Source of the DNA: Piscicola geometra
Lineage: Eukaryota > Annelida > Clitellata > Hirudinida > Piscicolidae
DNA: 64,000 bases
NCBI GenBank assembly: GCA_943735955.1
Contig: OX030956.1
Location: 13,253,719-13,317,718, forward strand
Direction of reading: 5' to 3'
Shown: positions 35,270 through 46,000 of the stretch, one piece after another
Layout: every line of letters begins with the position of its first letter
How positions within the stretch are numbered: position 1 is the first letter of the stretch
Notes under the pieces: model-generated
The model's input: only the letters and a program-made list of their open reading frames with translations
What the model was told of the DNA's origin: nothing
The model's database searches: none
Translations under genes and position numbers: made by a program

Positions 35270-36288
35270 CCCTACCACAACAAAAAAGAAAGATCTAGAA
35301 ACAGCTCAAGAACATGGAGTGGATGTGGGAATCTCTGCAAAGATGATCGGCACAAATGCCAGAAGAGTGGGCCTCCAGTCGTGCTGGGCCTACTCAACAC
35401 TAGGTCTCTCCACAACAAGGTGGATGATGTTCTGGAGACCATGAGAGAGTACAAGATAAACGGGCTGTTTCTGATGGAAACTTGGCATGATCCTGAGTCA
35501 GTCTGTATCAGCCGACTGCGGCAGAAGGGCTTGGTAGTGGTCGTAAGATCAAGGCCTAGAAATACTTGTGATGGATTGATTGATACAATTGTTCTAAATA
35601 AACAGCTCCGAGGGAAAATAACAGACAAAAATATTTGTGATGAAGCACAATTTTTAGTTGAGACCATCAATGGTAAAAGATTCAAAGATGTAACACACGT
35701 GGTTCTCAGACGAGATAGCACTTCAAGGAATACAAGAAAAATAGTCGATACATCGGTGACTTTAGATAATGGGGTGTAGCGTGCCGCATTTGTGTACGCT
35801 ATGTACACACGGCCACTCCTCAGCACCCCTTTGTCCCTCGTACCATATATATAAGGAAGCTTCTCGTTAATAAACTCTCTCTCTCTCTCGTGTCTCCTGG
35901 ATTCTTAAATCGCAACAGGGGAAGTTGCCAGTCTAGGATTTACTCATGTTGCAAGAGAGACTGCTGTAACTATACAAAAAGTTACCGAGACAAGACTTAA
36001 AGAAAAAGCAAAAGCAATCGCTCAAATGGAACCGAAAGATGATTTCATCCTTTTGGCTGTGAAGAAGCTTCCCTTCATGATGACTGACAGAGCAATTAAT
36101 GAGAAGGTGGCAGACACACTACTGATTGAGTGGAGGGATCGTCTGCTAGAAAGCTGCCAAGACCAACAAGAAATGACAAAAGTCAAGCATTTACAATGCA
36201 TGGCTCATGTCTTGTTAGGGCTCCAACGGTATGTTTGTCAAGATATGAAACTACTTGAAGAAATGAGAGCAGGTAGATATGATTGTTG
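35270..36288 (+). pseudogene. composite transposon-like ORF with LINE endonuclease segment, split by a solo LTR
   Basis: The frame is open from before 35280. A Cys-rich stretch (CGNLCKDDRHKCQKSG) is followed by an apurinic-endonuclease start typical of CR1/jockey-type LINEs (LGLLNTRSLHNKVDDVLETM, then LFLMETWHD) at about 35381-35560. After RSRPR it continues into an unrelated sequence (NTCDGLIDTIVLNKQLRGK) that runs to a stop at 36286-36288. The frame is interrupted only by the 143-bp LTR plus its 4-bp duplication. The downstream part is not recognised. It is probably dead. Confidence 0.6.
35771..35921 (+). mobile_element. solo LTR, 143 bp, with GGGG target duplication
   Basis: The LTR 35775-35917 begins TGTAGCG and ends CGCAACA (TG...CA). 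It contains a TATA-like catatatataagg, an AATAAA signal and a CT-rich run, in the usual LTR order. The tetramer gggg flanks both sides (35771-35774, 35918-35921). Removing LTR plus one duplication restores the surrounding reading frame. No internal retrotransposon sequence remains. Confidence 0.75.
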
Positions 36289-36580
36289 AGATAATGACAT
36301 CATTACCGCCACGGCCTGCAGAGAAGATTAAGAAGGAGAAATTGCTCAAGTTGGAGGAGTTGCAAGGCGTGCTCAAGTTAGTGCCCTCTGGAGCCTTTTC
36401 CTCTCCTATCTCCTTTTCTTGCTTTCTTTCTTCTCTCTCTCTCCCCTACGCCTCCACAACCTCCCCTCATCCCTCTCTCTTTCTTCCCTCCTTCCTTCCG
36501 CCTTTTTCTTGATGACCAGAAGAACCTCAAAGGACTATAAGATGGTAAACAAGAAAGTGTATTTGTTCGTGCGAACAAAA

Positions 36581-36872
36581 ACCGACTAGTTCTCGACCGT
36601 CCAACTATCATTTCCATCCAGTTACTGTGGAAACAGTTCAGATACAGAGAGACTCGTTCGATAAAGTTCCTCTGAACTCTATTCCAACAATGACGGGATC
36701 TTTCTTTCTGGCATCAACGTCTGACATTTTCCCTTCCGTTGGTCCCAAGGGTCCCGTCAGTGTTTGAAGGGATGGTTCAGACGAACGCCAAAAAAAGATG
36801 GCCAGAGTGCACGAACTATTTCCGCAGTACCAAGGAGGAAAGTACAGTTGAACGGTCGAGAACTCGTCGGTA
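36581..36872. mobile_element. MITE-like element with ~70-bp imperfect terminal inverted repeats
   Basis: The left end ccgactagttctcgaccgt (from 36582) pairs with the right end acggtcgagaactcgtcgg (36852-36870) with one mismatch, and similarity continues inward for about 45 further bases at lower identity. No coding capacity; no clear TSD. Confidence 0.6.
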
Positions 36873-36979
36873 TTTGGCTGATCAGTTCACAAACAATGAC
36901 GTGAAAGGATGTCATAATTGCGTCAACGGTAATTGCGGCAAGATATAGGAGCCTGCTTTTTTAAAATATGACTAATTAA

Positions 36980-37609
36980 AAAATAGTTCTTTAGTCCCAT
37001 TTCAAATTTCTAATTATAGACCCATTTTTAATCTATCATTCATCTCCAAAATAATAGAAAAAGTAGTTTATCAACAAATTTACATGAGATGCTGATGATG
37101 ATGTTTTGAGGCCATGCTCGAAGCGGCCTCACGAGCTCACCACTTACAAGTTTCGCGTAGGGTTCGCGACGGGATTTTTCGTGAGTAAAATATATTTGAT
37201 GACGCTCTTGACCAGGCTTGCAGAGTCGATAATTTTAACTTATAACTCTCTTATCCCTTCATTACAATCTGGTTTTCGTTTAGGCGATAACTGTGAATCG
37301 TCCCTCTTGAAACTTTATAATGACCTGATTTATGCTTTTGATAATAAAAAATGTTCTGTACTTGTCTGCTTAGATTATTCTGCCGTTTTTGATACTGTTG
37401 ACTACTCGTTATTACTATTATTACTCAAAATTAAGTTCAATATTAATGATTCTTCGTTTTTATGGATTAAGTCATATTTATCTAATAGATCTGTTTGTTT
37501 CTTTAAATCACTGTTCGTCTACCCCCATCTTCTTACTAATATGGTGTTCCTCAATGATCAGTTAGAAGCAAGAGATCGTCATACTGAATCAGTCAATCCA
37601 TTTGCATAA
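36980..37609 (+). pseudogene. LINE reverse transcriptase fragment interrupted by a 132-bp repeat
   Basis: Before the insertion the translation shows SNYRPIFNLSFISKIIEKVV, a conserved non-LTR RT block. After it comes LQSGFRLGDNCESSLLKLYN, then VLVCLDYSAVFDTVDYSLLL and LSNRSVCF, all in RT order (LDxSxxFDTVD is motif A). The RT is truncated before the catalytic FADD motif. Confidence 0.75.
37105..37236 (+). repeat. 132-bp near-identical repeat, copy 1
   Basis: Matches 44563-44694 with only one or a few differences. It begins with the palindrome gaggccatgctcgaagcggcctc and ends cagagtcgataatttt. It interrupts LINE reverse transcriptase sequence. Confidence 0.85.
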
Positions 37610-37619
37610 CTTAAAGAAG

Positions 37620-38535
37620 ACGTATTAGTATTAAATATAAGGATACAACTATTTGAAAAGCAAGCAAATAGATGACAATATTGGTGCATTGAGGCAAAAG
37701 TGTGAATTTTCAATGCAGCCCAAAAGAGTTAAATAAATTAAATAAAAAATGATAAAGAAAAGAGATAATATCTCATAACCAAGGATTGATGCCTGAAATG
37801 TTGAGAAACAAAAACCAAAAGAATATAGAAAGATAAAATCGAAGCAACTCAGATAGGTCTTGATGCTGGAAAGACTTGCTGTGTACTCTTGTCACCATTA
37901 CATGGAAGGCACTTGTTTTCTTTTATGACATCATCTATAAAAAAACAAATTTAATGTAAGTCAAGTGTTTAATCATTAAACTTTAATGAGTTGAAAAAAT
38001 TACTAAGCTTAATTTAATTATCTATATAACCAAAAAGCTTATTTCAATAGCTGGTCTTGTTAAAAGTAAAATAACTAAGTAAAACTAATTTTAAAACATT
38101 AAATGAAAAGAATATAAGCACATGAGACTAAATACTTGAAAAAAGTCACTTTCGAGGACTTCTCTGGCTAGGCCTCCAAAGAACACCTTTCGAATAGTAT
38201 GAATTCTATAAAGTTTCGAAAATATTCTACTTTTAGACTGAAATAAAAAAAGAAACTATGAAATAACTTATTAATTAGGATGTGAACGTATTTAATAAGC
38301 CACGAGAGGCGGTAAGTAAATTGGCAATTTTAAAAGAAGGAAACGCTCGGTTTTCTGGTTTATATAGTATTTTAATATGGTGTTTTCCTCGTCATAACGA
38401 CATACTAAGAACTAAACTTCGTTTTTTTCAAAAAGTGTTTAAAAAATTAATACAAAAATTATTTTGAGTTTTGTATATTATTTGAACAATTTAAATAAAT
38501 ATAAGTTTTGTGCATGATTTATTACAAGTTAAAGT
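37620..38535. other. mostly non-coding; two minus-strand exon-like fragments
   Basis: At 38215-38140 (-) the translation FSKLYRIHTIRKVFFGGLAR then EVLESDFFQ fits the start of an RRM domain (RNP2-like KVFFGGL). At 37941-37855 (-), after an acceptor-like tttttttatag, an exon-like ORF ends with a stop after QVFPASRPI. They do not make one domain. They may be remnants of an RNA-binding protein gene or pseudogene. Confidence 0.3.
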
Positions 38536-38549
38536 ATACATGTTTTCCC

Positions 38550-39369
38550 CAGGGGCGGCAATCTACTACAAATCTTTGGGGGTCAAACTCAGCATGGACG
38601 ATCCTGGGGTCCAAGTCCTTCCACCCCAACTTAAAAATACATTTTAACATTCTGTTTTGATACGAATATTTGAGTAAGCCAAAAATAGTTTTGTTTTAGA
38701 CAACTATCACTATAACTACACATACTCATAATGTATTACTATAAAAAAATTCTGTTTTATGTTATGTTTGATGATTATGCTTGTATCAAAAAAAGAATAA
38801 TTTTGCTTCAGGCAGCTATCACTATAACTACGCCTACCCAAAATATATTATTGAATAAAAATTCTGTTTCATGCTATGGTATGCTTGTATGGAGATAGGA
38901 GTTGAGAAATTATTGTAATTGAAAAATTGAGGGGAGTCCATGTTAAGATGCACCCCAGGACCCCGCTAGCATCGCTCCCGATACATACTCACAATGTATT
39001 ACTGTATTAGAATTTTTTATGCCATGGTTGACGATTAGGCTCGTATCAAAATGAGAGTTGAGAAATTTGTATTTTGAAAAGAGTGAAGGGGTTCTTATAA
39101 AGGTTGACCCCAGGACCCTCTCAGGATTACCGCCTACGCCATAGAGATCATTAGAAAAGAAGGTGAAAGAGTATTTAAGTAAAGAATATTTTTGTTTTAG
39201 ACAGCTATCACTATAACTACACATACTCACAATGTATTACTGTATAAACATTCACTTTTATGCCATGGTTGACGATTATGCTCATATCAAAATAAAAAAA
39301 ATTTAATACAAAAATAGAAAAAAAGTGGGGGGTCCACATTAAGGTGAACCCCCATGATCACCGCCCATG
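38550..39369. mobile_element. hAT-like element with internal tandem modules
   Basis: The left end caggggcggcaatc and the right end gatcaccgcccatg form an inverted pair. Inside, a ~130-170-bp module around agctatcactataactacac recurs near 38700, 38820 and 39195, with a partial copy at 38985. Modules carry the line accccaggaccc..accgcc, which resembles the right terminus. No transposase; no clear TSD. Confidence 0.5.
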
Positions 39370-39519
39370 TATCCCATCTGTATCTTCCAGTTCAAATGTT
39401 AACAATCAATCAGTTATATGTCTTTAAAACCTAGTTTCTTTTTAATAAAATTATTATAAAAAACACATCTTCCTATTTTACACATTTAATACATTCCTTC
39501 ACATCCAACTGCACACGAA

Positions 39520-39925
39520 CATTGAGACTTAAGTCTGATTATTACTTACAAACACCAAGAACCAACTTCTATCTAAATAGTCCAATCAATGCAGGGCTCC
39601 AACTCTGGAAAAAACTACCATTGAACTTAAAGAATATACACCAAACCATTAATTTTAAGAAAATAATGAAAACATTTATAATTTCCAACAATATTGATCG
39701 AACACTTTAACTTAATTTAGTTAAGTTTAACCATAATCACTTTAATTAATTAATTATTTAAATAAATGAAAACATTTCTTATTATTAACAATTATTTTAC
39801 TTTTTAAATTTAGTTAAGAAGTTCATGTTTCATTTTACTTTTCAAGGGGGTCATACAAGCAATTATTTGCTTCTGATTTCCAACACTCATTTGCATGCAA
39901 ATAAAGGATGTTGTTGTTGTTAGAA
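39520..39925 (+). mobile_element. 3' end of a LINE with (GTT)n tail
   Basis: ORF 39522-39710 shows the common C-terminal end of non-LTR ORF2 proteins (RTNFYLNSPINAGLQLWKKL, LPLNLKN, FKKIMKTFI). A ~200-bp 3' UTR follows, ending tgcaaataaaggatgttgtt with a short GTT run as tail. Confidence 0.65.
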
Positions 39926-40079
39926 AATCAAGATATTCATCAAGAGAGAAAGATGGAGGAGGAGAGTTCCTATGTAAAAGTTGAGATAAGGAAGATCACC
40001 TATTTTTAGAATTGGAGAAGAAGATAATAGAATTTCACAAAAAAAGAAGAGTTTTTATTTAAAAGAGTGCGATGAGAAG

Positions 40080-40700
40080 AGAAACTATTTGTCCATTCAT
40101 TCAAAGAGAATACAGAATGAGTAGATGGATAAGCTCGTTCATACTTGCGAACAAGTCGTTTAAAAGTCGTGCACTCACAATCATACCATGGGGATTTTTA
40201 GAGGAGAGACGATACTGGAAAGTTTTAAATGGAGCAAAAATATCTAAAAGAGATGATAGAGTAAGATTGAAATTATCCATAAAACTATCCACATCATTAA
40301 AAGATTTAGAAGCAAAGTCAGAAGAAAGAAAGCATTTAGTAAAATTTATTTATCAAAATTAGACCAAGAGCGCTTAACAATAGAAGAAGAGAAGTTAGAG
40401 AAAGAGATAGTTTGAAAGATATAAAGTAGTGGTCAGTATTATACTATTAATCATTTAAAATCTATTCCACTCCACTATAACAGTGAAATGATTAATTTTA
40501 TTATAATTAGAAGAATTTTCAAAGCCAGGAGTATTACCAGGTGCCTGATTAGGAAAATTACAGTTTTTAGATAAATTTAAAAGAGAAAGAATTTTAAGAA
40601 ACTTAGCAACATAAAAATCAAAAGGTTCATTAAAAGAGATATTAAATAGATGTTATCATTACATATCAAGAAAAACATTTCTTTAAAAAAATCTTTGATA
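40080..40700 (-). pseudogene. LINE ORF2 fragment (endonuclease-RT linker), minus strand
   Basis: On the minus strand FMDNFNLTLSSLLDIFAPFK matches the conserved linker (FN..L...LD..AP.K) upstream of RT in CR1/jockey-like elements. A longer decayed stretch upstream (40640-40470) reads as FDFYVAKFLKILSLLNL and continues with frameshifts. Confidence 0.55.
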
Positions 40701-40912
40701 ACATTACGTTTAAACCTCGTTATGACGTTATAAAAAACAAAACATCTATAACTTATTAAACTTTAAAAATTAAAGCTAAACATCTTTAACTTATTAAGAA
40801 ATAACTCCAAGATTTTTTTCAACATGACCCGAAAAGTACGCAATTGTTTATCAATAAAAATGTATTCTGAAAAGGTTGAAATTTATATTTTTAGTGATAC
40901 ATTGCATAAGCA

Positions 40913-42538
40913 CATTCAACTGGGGAACGGACAAAAAGCCTCTCGGAGAAAAAGCCTTCGGATAAAATACCTTCTACAAAAAGCCTCCCGGAGAAAAAAC
41001 CTCCTGGAGAAAAAGCCTCTCGGAGAAAAAGTCTCCTTGTTAATATTTTAGTATAAATAAAACGGACTTTTAATATAAAAGCGGATTTTTTATAGATTCT
41101 TTTCACAATTTTAAATAAATAAAACGGACTTTTTATATAAAAAAAAGGATTTTTACAGATTCGTTTCACTATTTTGAATAAATAAAACGGACTATATTTT
41201 TTAAAAATACATACCTAAAACGATTTATCAAATACAATACAAATTATTGGTAAACGGATAAAAAGTCTTCAGGATGAAAAGTCTTCAAGATGAAAAGTCT
41301 TCAGGATAAAAAGTCTTCAGGATAAAAATTCTTCAGGATAAAAAGTCTTCAGGATAAAAAGTCTTCAGGATAAAAAGTCTTCAGGATAAAAAGTCTTCAG
41401 GATAAAAAGGCTTCAGGATAGAAAGTCTTCAAGATAAAAAGTCTTCAGATAAAAAATCTTCAGATAAAAAATCTTCAGATAAAAAATCTTCAAAAATTAA
41501 TTTTCAAAGAAAAATAGTCACGATCGAGAACCAGCAGAAAACGTAATGATTAAAGTGAGGAATCAACAACCCAGTCAAATTTATTCAAATACTATTTCCA
41601 GATTGAAAAAAAAGTGAGCAAACATTAGATGAAAGTATGAAATTTCAATCTTTTAGTTTTAAGGATCTTCCTTAAACATTATTTCCTTATGGTTAAAGTG
41701 ACGAAACAACAACAGCCAAGTCAAACTTATTCAAATGCTATTTCGAAATTGAACGAAAAACTTATAACAAAAATTAGATAAAAGTATCACATTTTATTCT
41801 TTAAGTTTTAAGGATAACGTATTAATCACGTATTTTTCCTTAAAATTTAAATTAGGAAAAAAAATTAATACAAACTTTTTATCCTAAAGACTTTTTATTC
41901 TGAAGACTTTTTATCCTGAAAACTTTTTATCCTGAAGACTTTTTATCCTGAAGACTTTTTATCCTGAAGACTTTTTATCCTGAAGACTTTTTATCCTAAA
42001 GACTTTTTATCCTGAAGACTTTTTATCCTGAAGACTTTTTATCCTGAAAACTTTTTATCCTGAAGACTTTTTATCCTGAAGACTTTTTATCCTGAAGACT
42101 TTTTATCTTGAAGACTTTTTATCCTGAAAACTTTTTATCCGTTAACCAATAATTTTTATTGTATTTGATAAATTAAAGTTCGTTTTAATTATGTATTTTT
42201 TAAAAATATAGTCCGTTTTATTCATTTAAAATTGTGAAACAAATCTATTAAAAAAATAAAGTCCGTTATAGTTATAATTATAGTTCGTTTTAATTATGTA
42301 ATTTAAAAAAAAGATAGTTTGTTTTATTTATTTATAATTGTGATACGAATTTATTTTTAAAAAATCCGTTTTTTATTCAAAAAGTCTGTTTTATTTATAC
42401 TAAAATATTAACAAGGAGGCTTTTTCTCCAAGAGACTTTTTCTCCAGGAGGTTTTTTTTCCGGGAGGCTTTTTGTAGAAGGTGTTTTATCCGAAGGCTTT
42501 TTCTCCGAGAGGCTTTTTATCCTACATTCCATTCAACT
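40913..42538. mobile_element. foldback (Mutator-type) element with 9-bp TSD
   Basis: The element is 40922-42529 (1608 bp). The 9-mer cattcaact lies at both edges (40913-40921 and 42530-42538). Two arms of ~600 bp are inverted copies, separated by a ~370-bp centre. Each arm has two tiers: an outer run of 16-bp units of the gagaaaaagcctctcg type and an inner run of 16-bp units aaaaagtcttcaggat (left, 41266-41490) or its complement (right, 41880-42140). Between them is a shared segment around aataaaacggactttt. Long inverted repeats with a 9-bp duplication fit Mutator-like foldback elements. It has no ORF. Confidence 0.85.
41550..41830 (+). repeat. direct duplication in the foldback centre
   Basis: The ~140-bp unit starting gattaaagtgaggaatcaac (41548) recurs from 41692 (ggttaaagtgacgaaacaac) with moderate divergence. 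Confidence 0.7.
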
Positions 42539-42844
42539 CCGCTACCCGATCTTACTTTTGCGCATGAATTTAAAATTTAGACTTGCATAATTTGATTATA
42601 ATAATAAAATCGCTCTATAAGTTTTTTTGGAACGAAATATACGGCGTGCTATTGGTTTTTCAACGATTGCCAGTAATTTTCAAACAAACTTGTTGCAAGT
42701 CTTAACTCGAGATCCACAATTTCATTTTTTACAAAAATACAAATAATCCACATTCATCAACAAAATTTTAATTTTTATATTAATTCCATAACTATCATAA
42801 TAAACACATTGTATATTGTTCATTGATTAGAACCAGACATGCTT
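42536..42844. repeat. partial copy of the 46001-46980 element
   Basis: ccgctacccg followed by tttagacttgcata and further blocks (cacattcatcaacaaaattt) parallels 46016-46560 in order and spacing. Confidence 0.5.
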
Positions 42845-43482
42845 TTGGTTAGCGGCTGCCATTTTGGCAGCCGCTCAAATAAATTTGTGGAATAAACGGT
42901 TTTGGGTATAATATATTAAAATTTTAGAATCTAAAGTCTAAATAAAAATTAAATTTAATTAATTAGAATGTTTTTAGTGCAAATGTTGGTTGTTTTGAAT
43001 CTGTCGAGAATGGCCGCAGCAGACCAAGATGGCCGCAGGGAATCAAAGCGCTCAAGGAGAAAGGATAAAGGAGAAAGCTTTCCATAGCAGCAGCAGTACC
43101 AGCGTTGGCAAAGACTTCTCCTTCACCCTCTTTCGCAGCCTCGGCACCAGTGGCAAGACAGAAAATTGAGAAGAATGATGATTGTGTTTTGAGGATGATG
43201 TGGTAATGATTGTGCTGTGGTATGAGTGTTGGTATTGTGGTGATGAAAGAATTTTTTATTTATGGTGATAGTGATTTTTTGGCGGTGATTGTCATGGTGG
43301 GGTGGGTGAGGTTGGATTATTGAGGTTGATCGTGTGTTTATATATATATTTTAATTTATATATATACATATATTGGTAATGGTCTAAAAACCGTTTTATT
43401 TAACAAATTTATTTGAAGAGCGCCTTTGTTCACTTAGTAAAGGGCGCTATACAAATCATTAGTGATTGATTGATTGATTGAT
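42845..43482 (+). mobile_element. dispersed ~640-bp repeat, copy A
   Basis: Begins ggttagcggctgccattttg, where gcggctgcc and ggcagccgc form a hairpin, and ends with the gcgccttt...aaagggcgc hairpin and a (GATT)n tail. Copy C (62303-62930) is the same element in inverse orientation and almost identical; copy B (52390-52830) is shorter and more diverged. No protein function can be assigned. Confidence 0.8.
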
Positions 43483-44562
43483 GCACCGATACCATCAATG
43501 TGACCGATACCGATACTTGATAATAAGAGCGATACTATCAGCGCATCTCAAACTCGAAAATCAGCCAAAGGAATATAAGTTTGCCATAACCCTTATCTGC
43601 ATCCTCACATCTTACCTGCAGATAGACCTTGTGAAGACATTTTTCGGGATTAGTCTTATAAAATGTGGAAGCGGCACCTGGTTCTTCCAGTTGTCGCTGA
43701 CGAAACCAAAATGGTTTAAATCACCATGTAAGAGTCTTTATAACGAATAATTTTTTTAACTTTTAGTTAATGTATTAAACGGGTTGAAGATTTAAACTTA
43801 AAATATCTGTTGCTTTAGCTTGAAGCTTAATTTTTTATTAATTCATTATTTTCAAAGTTAAGTAAGATAATACTGAGTTAATTATTATTTTTTTCTAAAC
43901 TTTAATTATTATATAAATTAAATGATTTCTTGAATGTTTTTATATAAATGAACTATTGAATCTTTTTAATTTATATATATATATATATATAATTCAAATA
44001 TCTAATTAAAACATTAAAATTTAATACTAACCCTAACGCTACCTTTAACCCTACCCCTACCCTAACCCTTAAAAATTAAACTCAAAGTTAAAATATAAAA
44101 AATAGAATTGATAGGATTCGAAACGAGAAAGATTTATACTTTGCCTGAATGAATACACTTTTTGAATTATTTTTATTCTCATTCCAATGGATAAACAGTT
44201 CCATCCTTATAGCTTCTTTATCAATTGATCAGGAAAATCGTAAAACGTTTTCTTTATGACTTTGAATAACTTTTATTTTTAAAAAATTGTCCTTGAATGA
44301 TTTTTATTCAAAAAATTTCATTCTTTCAGCGTCTGCGAATTTGGAAAAACTGGAAACGAGTTGTTAAAAGAATTCTTTATCAATATTATTATTTTTAAAA
44401 TTAGTTTTTATAAAAACTTTTTTTTAATATAAAAACTATTTTAATTATAATAATTAGAATTTCTAATTTAAGATGACATAAAATCTTACTGAAAGCCTCA
44501 TTCTTTTCAGGGTGGGATAAGATCATAGGATTTATAAAAAAGGGAGCCAAGAAACTTGATGG
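43483..44562. other. AT-rich stretch with one exon-like candidate
   Basis: On the minus strand 43696-43616 is an 81-nt open segment flanked by tttcgtcag and GTAAGA. It reads RQLEEPGAASTFYKTNPEKC and continues LHKVYLQ. It has no partner exon that I can find. Elsewhere the region is AT-rich with an (AT)n tract near 43975-43990. Confidence 0.3.
44025..44072. repeat. short telomere-like CCCTAA variant repeats
   Basis: About seven degenerate units: ctaaccctaacgctaccttt, then aaccctacccctaccctaac and ccttaa. Interstitial, not terminal. Confidence 0.55.
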
Positions 44563-44694
44563 TTTGAGGCCATGCTCGGAGCGGCCTCACGAGCTCACCA
44601 CTTACAAGTTTCGCGTAGGGTTCGCGACGGGATTTTTCGTGAGTAAAATATATTTGATGACGCTCTTGACCAGGCTTGCAGAGTCGATAATTTT
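44563..44694 (+). repeat. 132-bp near-identical repeat, copy 2
   Basis: Same orientation and near-identical sequence as 37105-37236. The flanks are unrelated, so it is a mobile or recently duplicated unit. Confidence 0.85.
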
Positions 44695-45530
44695 TGCTGG
44701 AACCAGAGCCAGAGCCGAAAAAACTGGTGGCTTCGGCTCTCAAAATTAAAAGTGTAATCAAAATATGCGATTAAAGTTGTTCTTTTGTTAAAGTGTGTCT
44801 ACAAGAAGAAATATGAAATAATATATTTTTTGTGGGGAGGGGCATTATCATCGATTTCAAAATTTCCAAACGTCCACTTAGGTCATGATTAACACTAATA
44901 ATATTAAAAGTTGGACACAAAAACTAATCTTTATTTCAAAAACAACTACCCCCCCCGCGATTGAAAAAAAACACACAAATTGGGAGATGTTAAACCTTTG
45001 ATTCACTAGAAAAAAACTTTTTTTCAAACTTTTCAGAAGTAATTTTTTTTCATATTGCAAGCTTTCTTAGTTGATACTTTCATTTGATAAATTTTGTATA
45101 ACTTTTTCACTTTCAGTGAAAGAGTCATTTTTCGATTTCAACAGGCATAAAAGTTCGTCTTTTTCGCTCCTTTCTATTGTTTTTTTTGTAGCATTTCTTT
45201 GAAACTTAGCTTTTTTTCACTCTAGTTAAGTTTTTACTCATGCCCCCAGACCTTTTCGAAAGGGTTTCGCAATTTTTCGAAAATCGATGAATTTTTTTGA
45301 TGGTGGGGGGGGGGGGGGGGGAAATGAATTTTTCAATATGCCATTGGACAATGAAATTTGCTCTGGATGACCATCGGGTCTTTATCTCAAAAAACATTTC
45401 ATATATAAACACAGAACATTTTACCAATACAGATAGTTTTATAAATTAAGTTGATGAATTCACATCTAGATTTATGCACCCTAGAAGATCAGTTAAACAA
45501 ACTCCAAATATCTCTCTCTAAACACAGTGA
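44695..45530. other. unassigned AT-rich sequence with a G homopolymer
   Basis: No coding signal. A G run of about 17 lies at 45305-45321, and short inverted AT stretches flank it. Confidence 0.35.
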
Positions 45531-45544
45531 AAATATGAATGTAC

Positions 45545-45740
45545 TTTAATAGCCCGAGTTGCACTATATGCTCGATGTTTCTCTGACTCTGCCAGTTACT
45601 TCATAAGATGCGAAAGAGCATTTTCTAAACTTCGGCTTATTAAAATTCATCTTAGGACGACTGTATCTGCTCGTCGTTTGCAAAGCTTGTTTGAGAATAT
45701 CTGCTACCAAAACCGCTACGGCACTTTTTCCAGTAAATGA
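45545..45740 (+). pseudogene. hAT transposase C-terminal (dimerisation) fragment
   Basis: The translation contains CERAFSKLRLIKIHLRTTVS then ARRLQSLFENICY, the conserved hAT dimerisation block (E-R-x-F-S-x-L-x-x-I-K...L-R...R-L-x-x-L). No upstream transposase remains, so this is a fossil. The stretch ...tgctggttgcgcccctg ending near 47042 looks like a hAT-type terminus (CAGGGGCG in complement) and may belong to it. Confidence 0.6.
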
Positions 45741-46000
45741 AATGGTGAAAAGATTTTCACAAACTGATAGAAAAATTATTTTGTAACTGAGAACATATCA
45801 AAATTTAGTTGAAATTAAATATTTGAACAAAAATTAAAGACTGTTTAGGATCTCATATTAAACTTATTTTTTTACTTTTTACATTAGTTTGAAAAATGAT
45901 GACGTAACTTTAAGAATACTATGCAACTTAGTTTGTAGTTTTTCTTTTGTATCATTAATAAGCTATCTAAATTCTGTTTCAATTATAATTGGTAGTTTTA

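Noticed and set aside
35771..35921. Endogenous retrovirus
   Set aside because: Only an LTR-sized sequence is present, with no gag, pol or env, so it is described just as a solo LTR.
40922..42529. CRISPR-like array from regularly spaced 16-bp units
   Set aside because: Units are contiguous with no unique spacers, are mirrored in an inverted arm, and the genome is eukaryotic.
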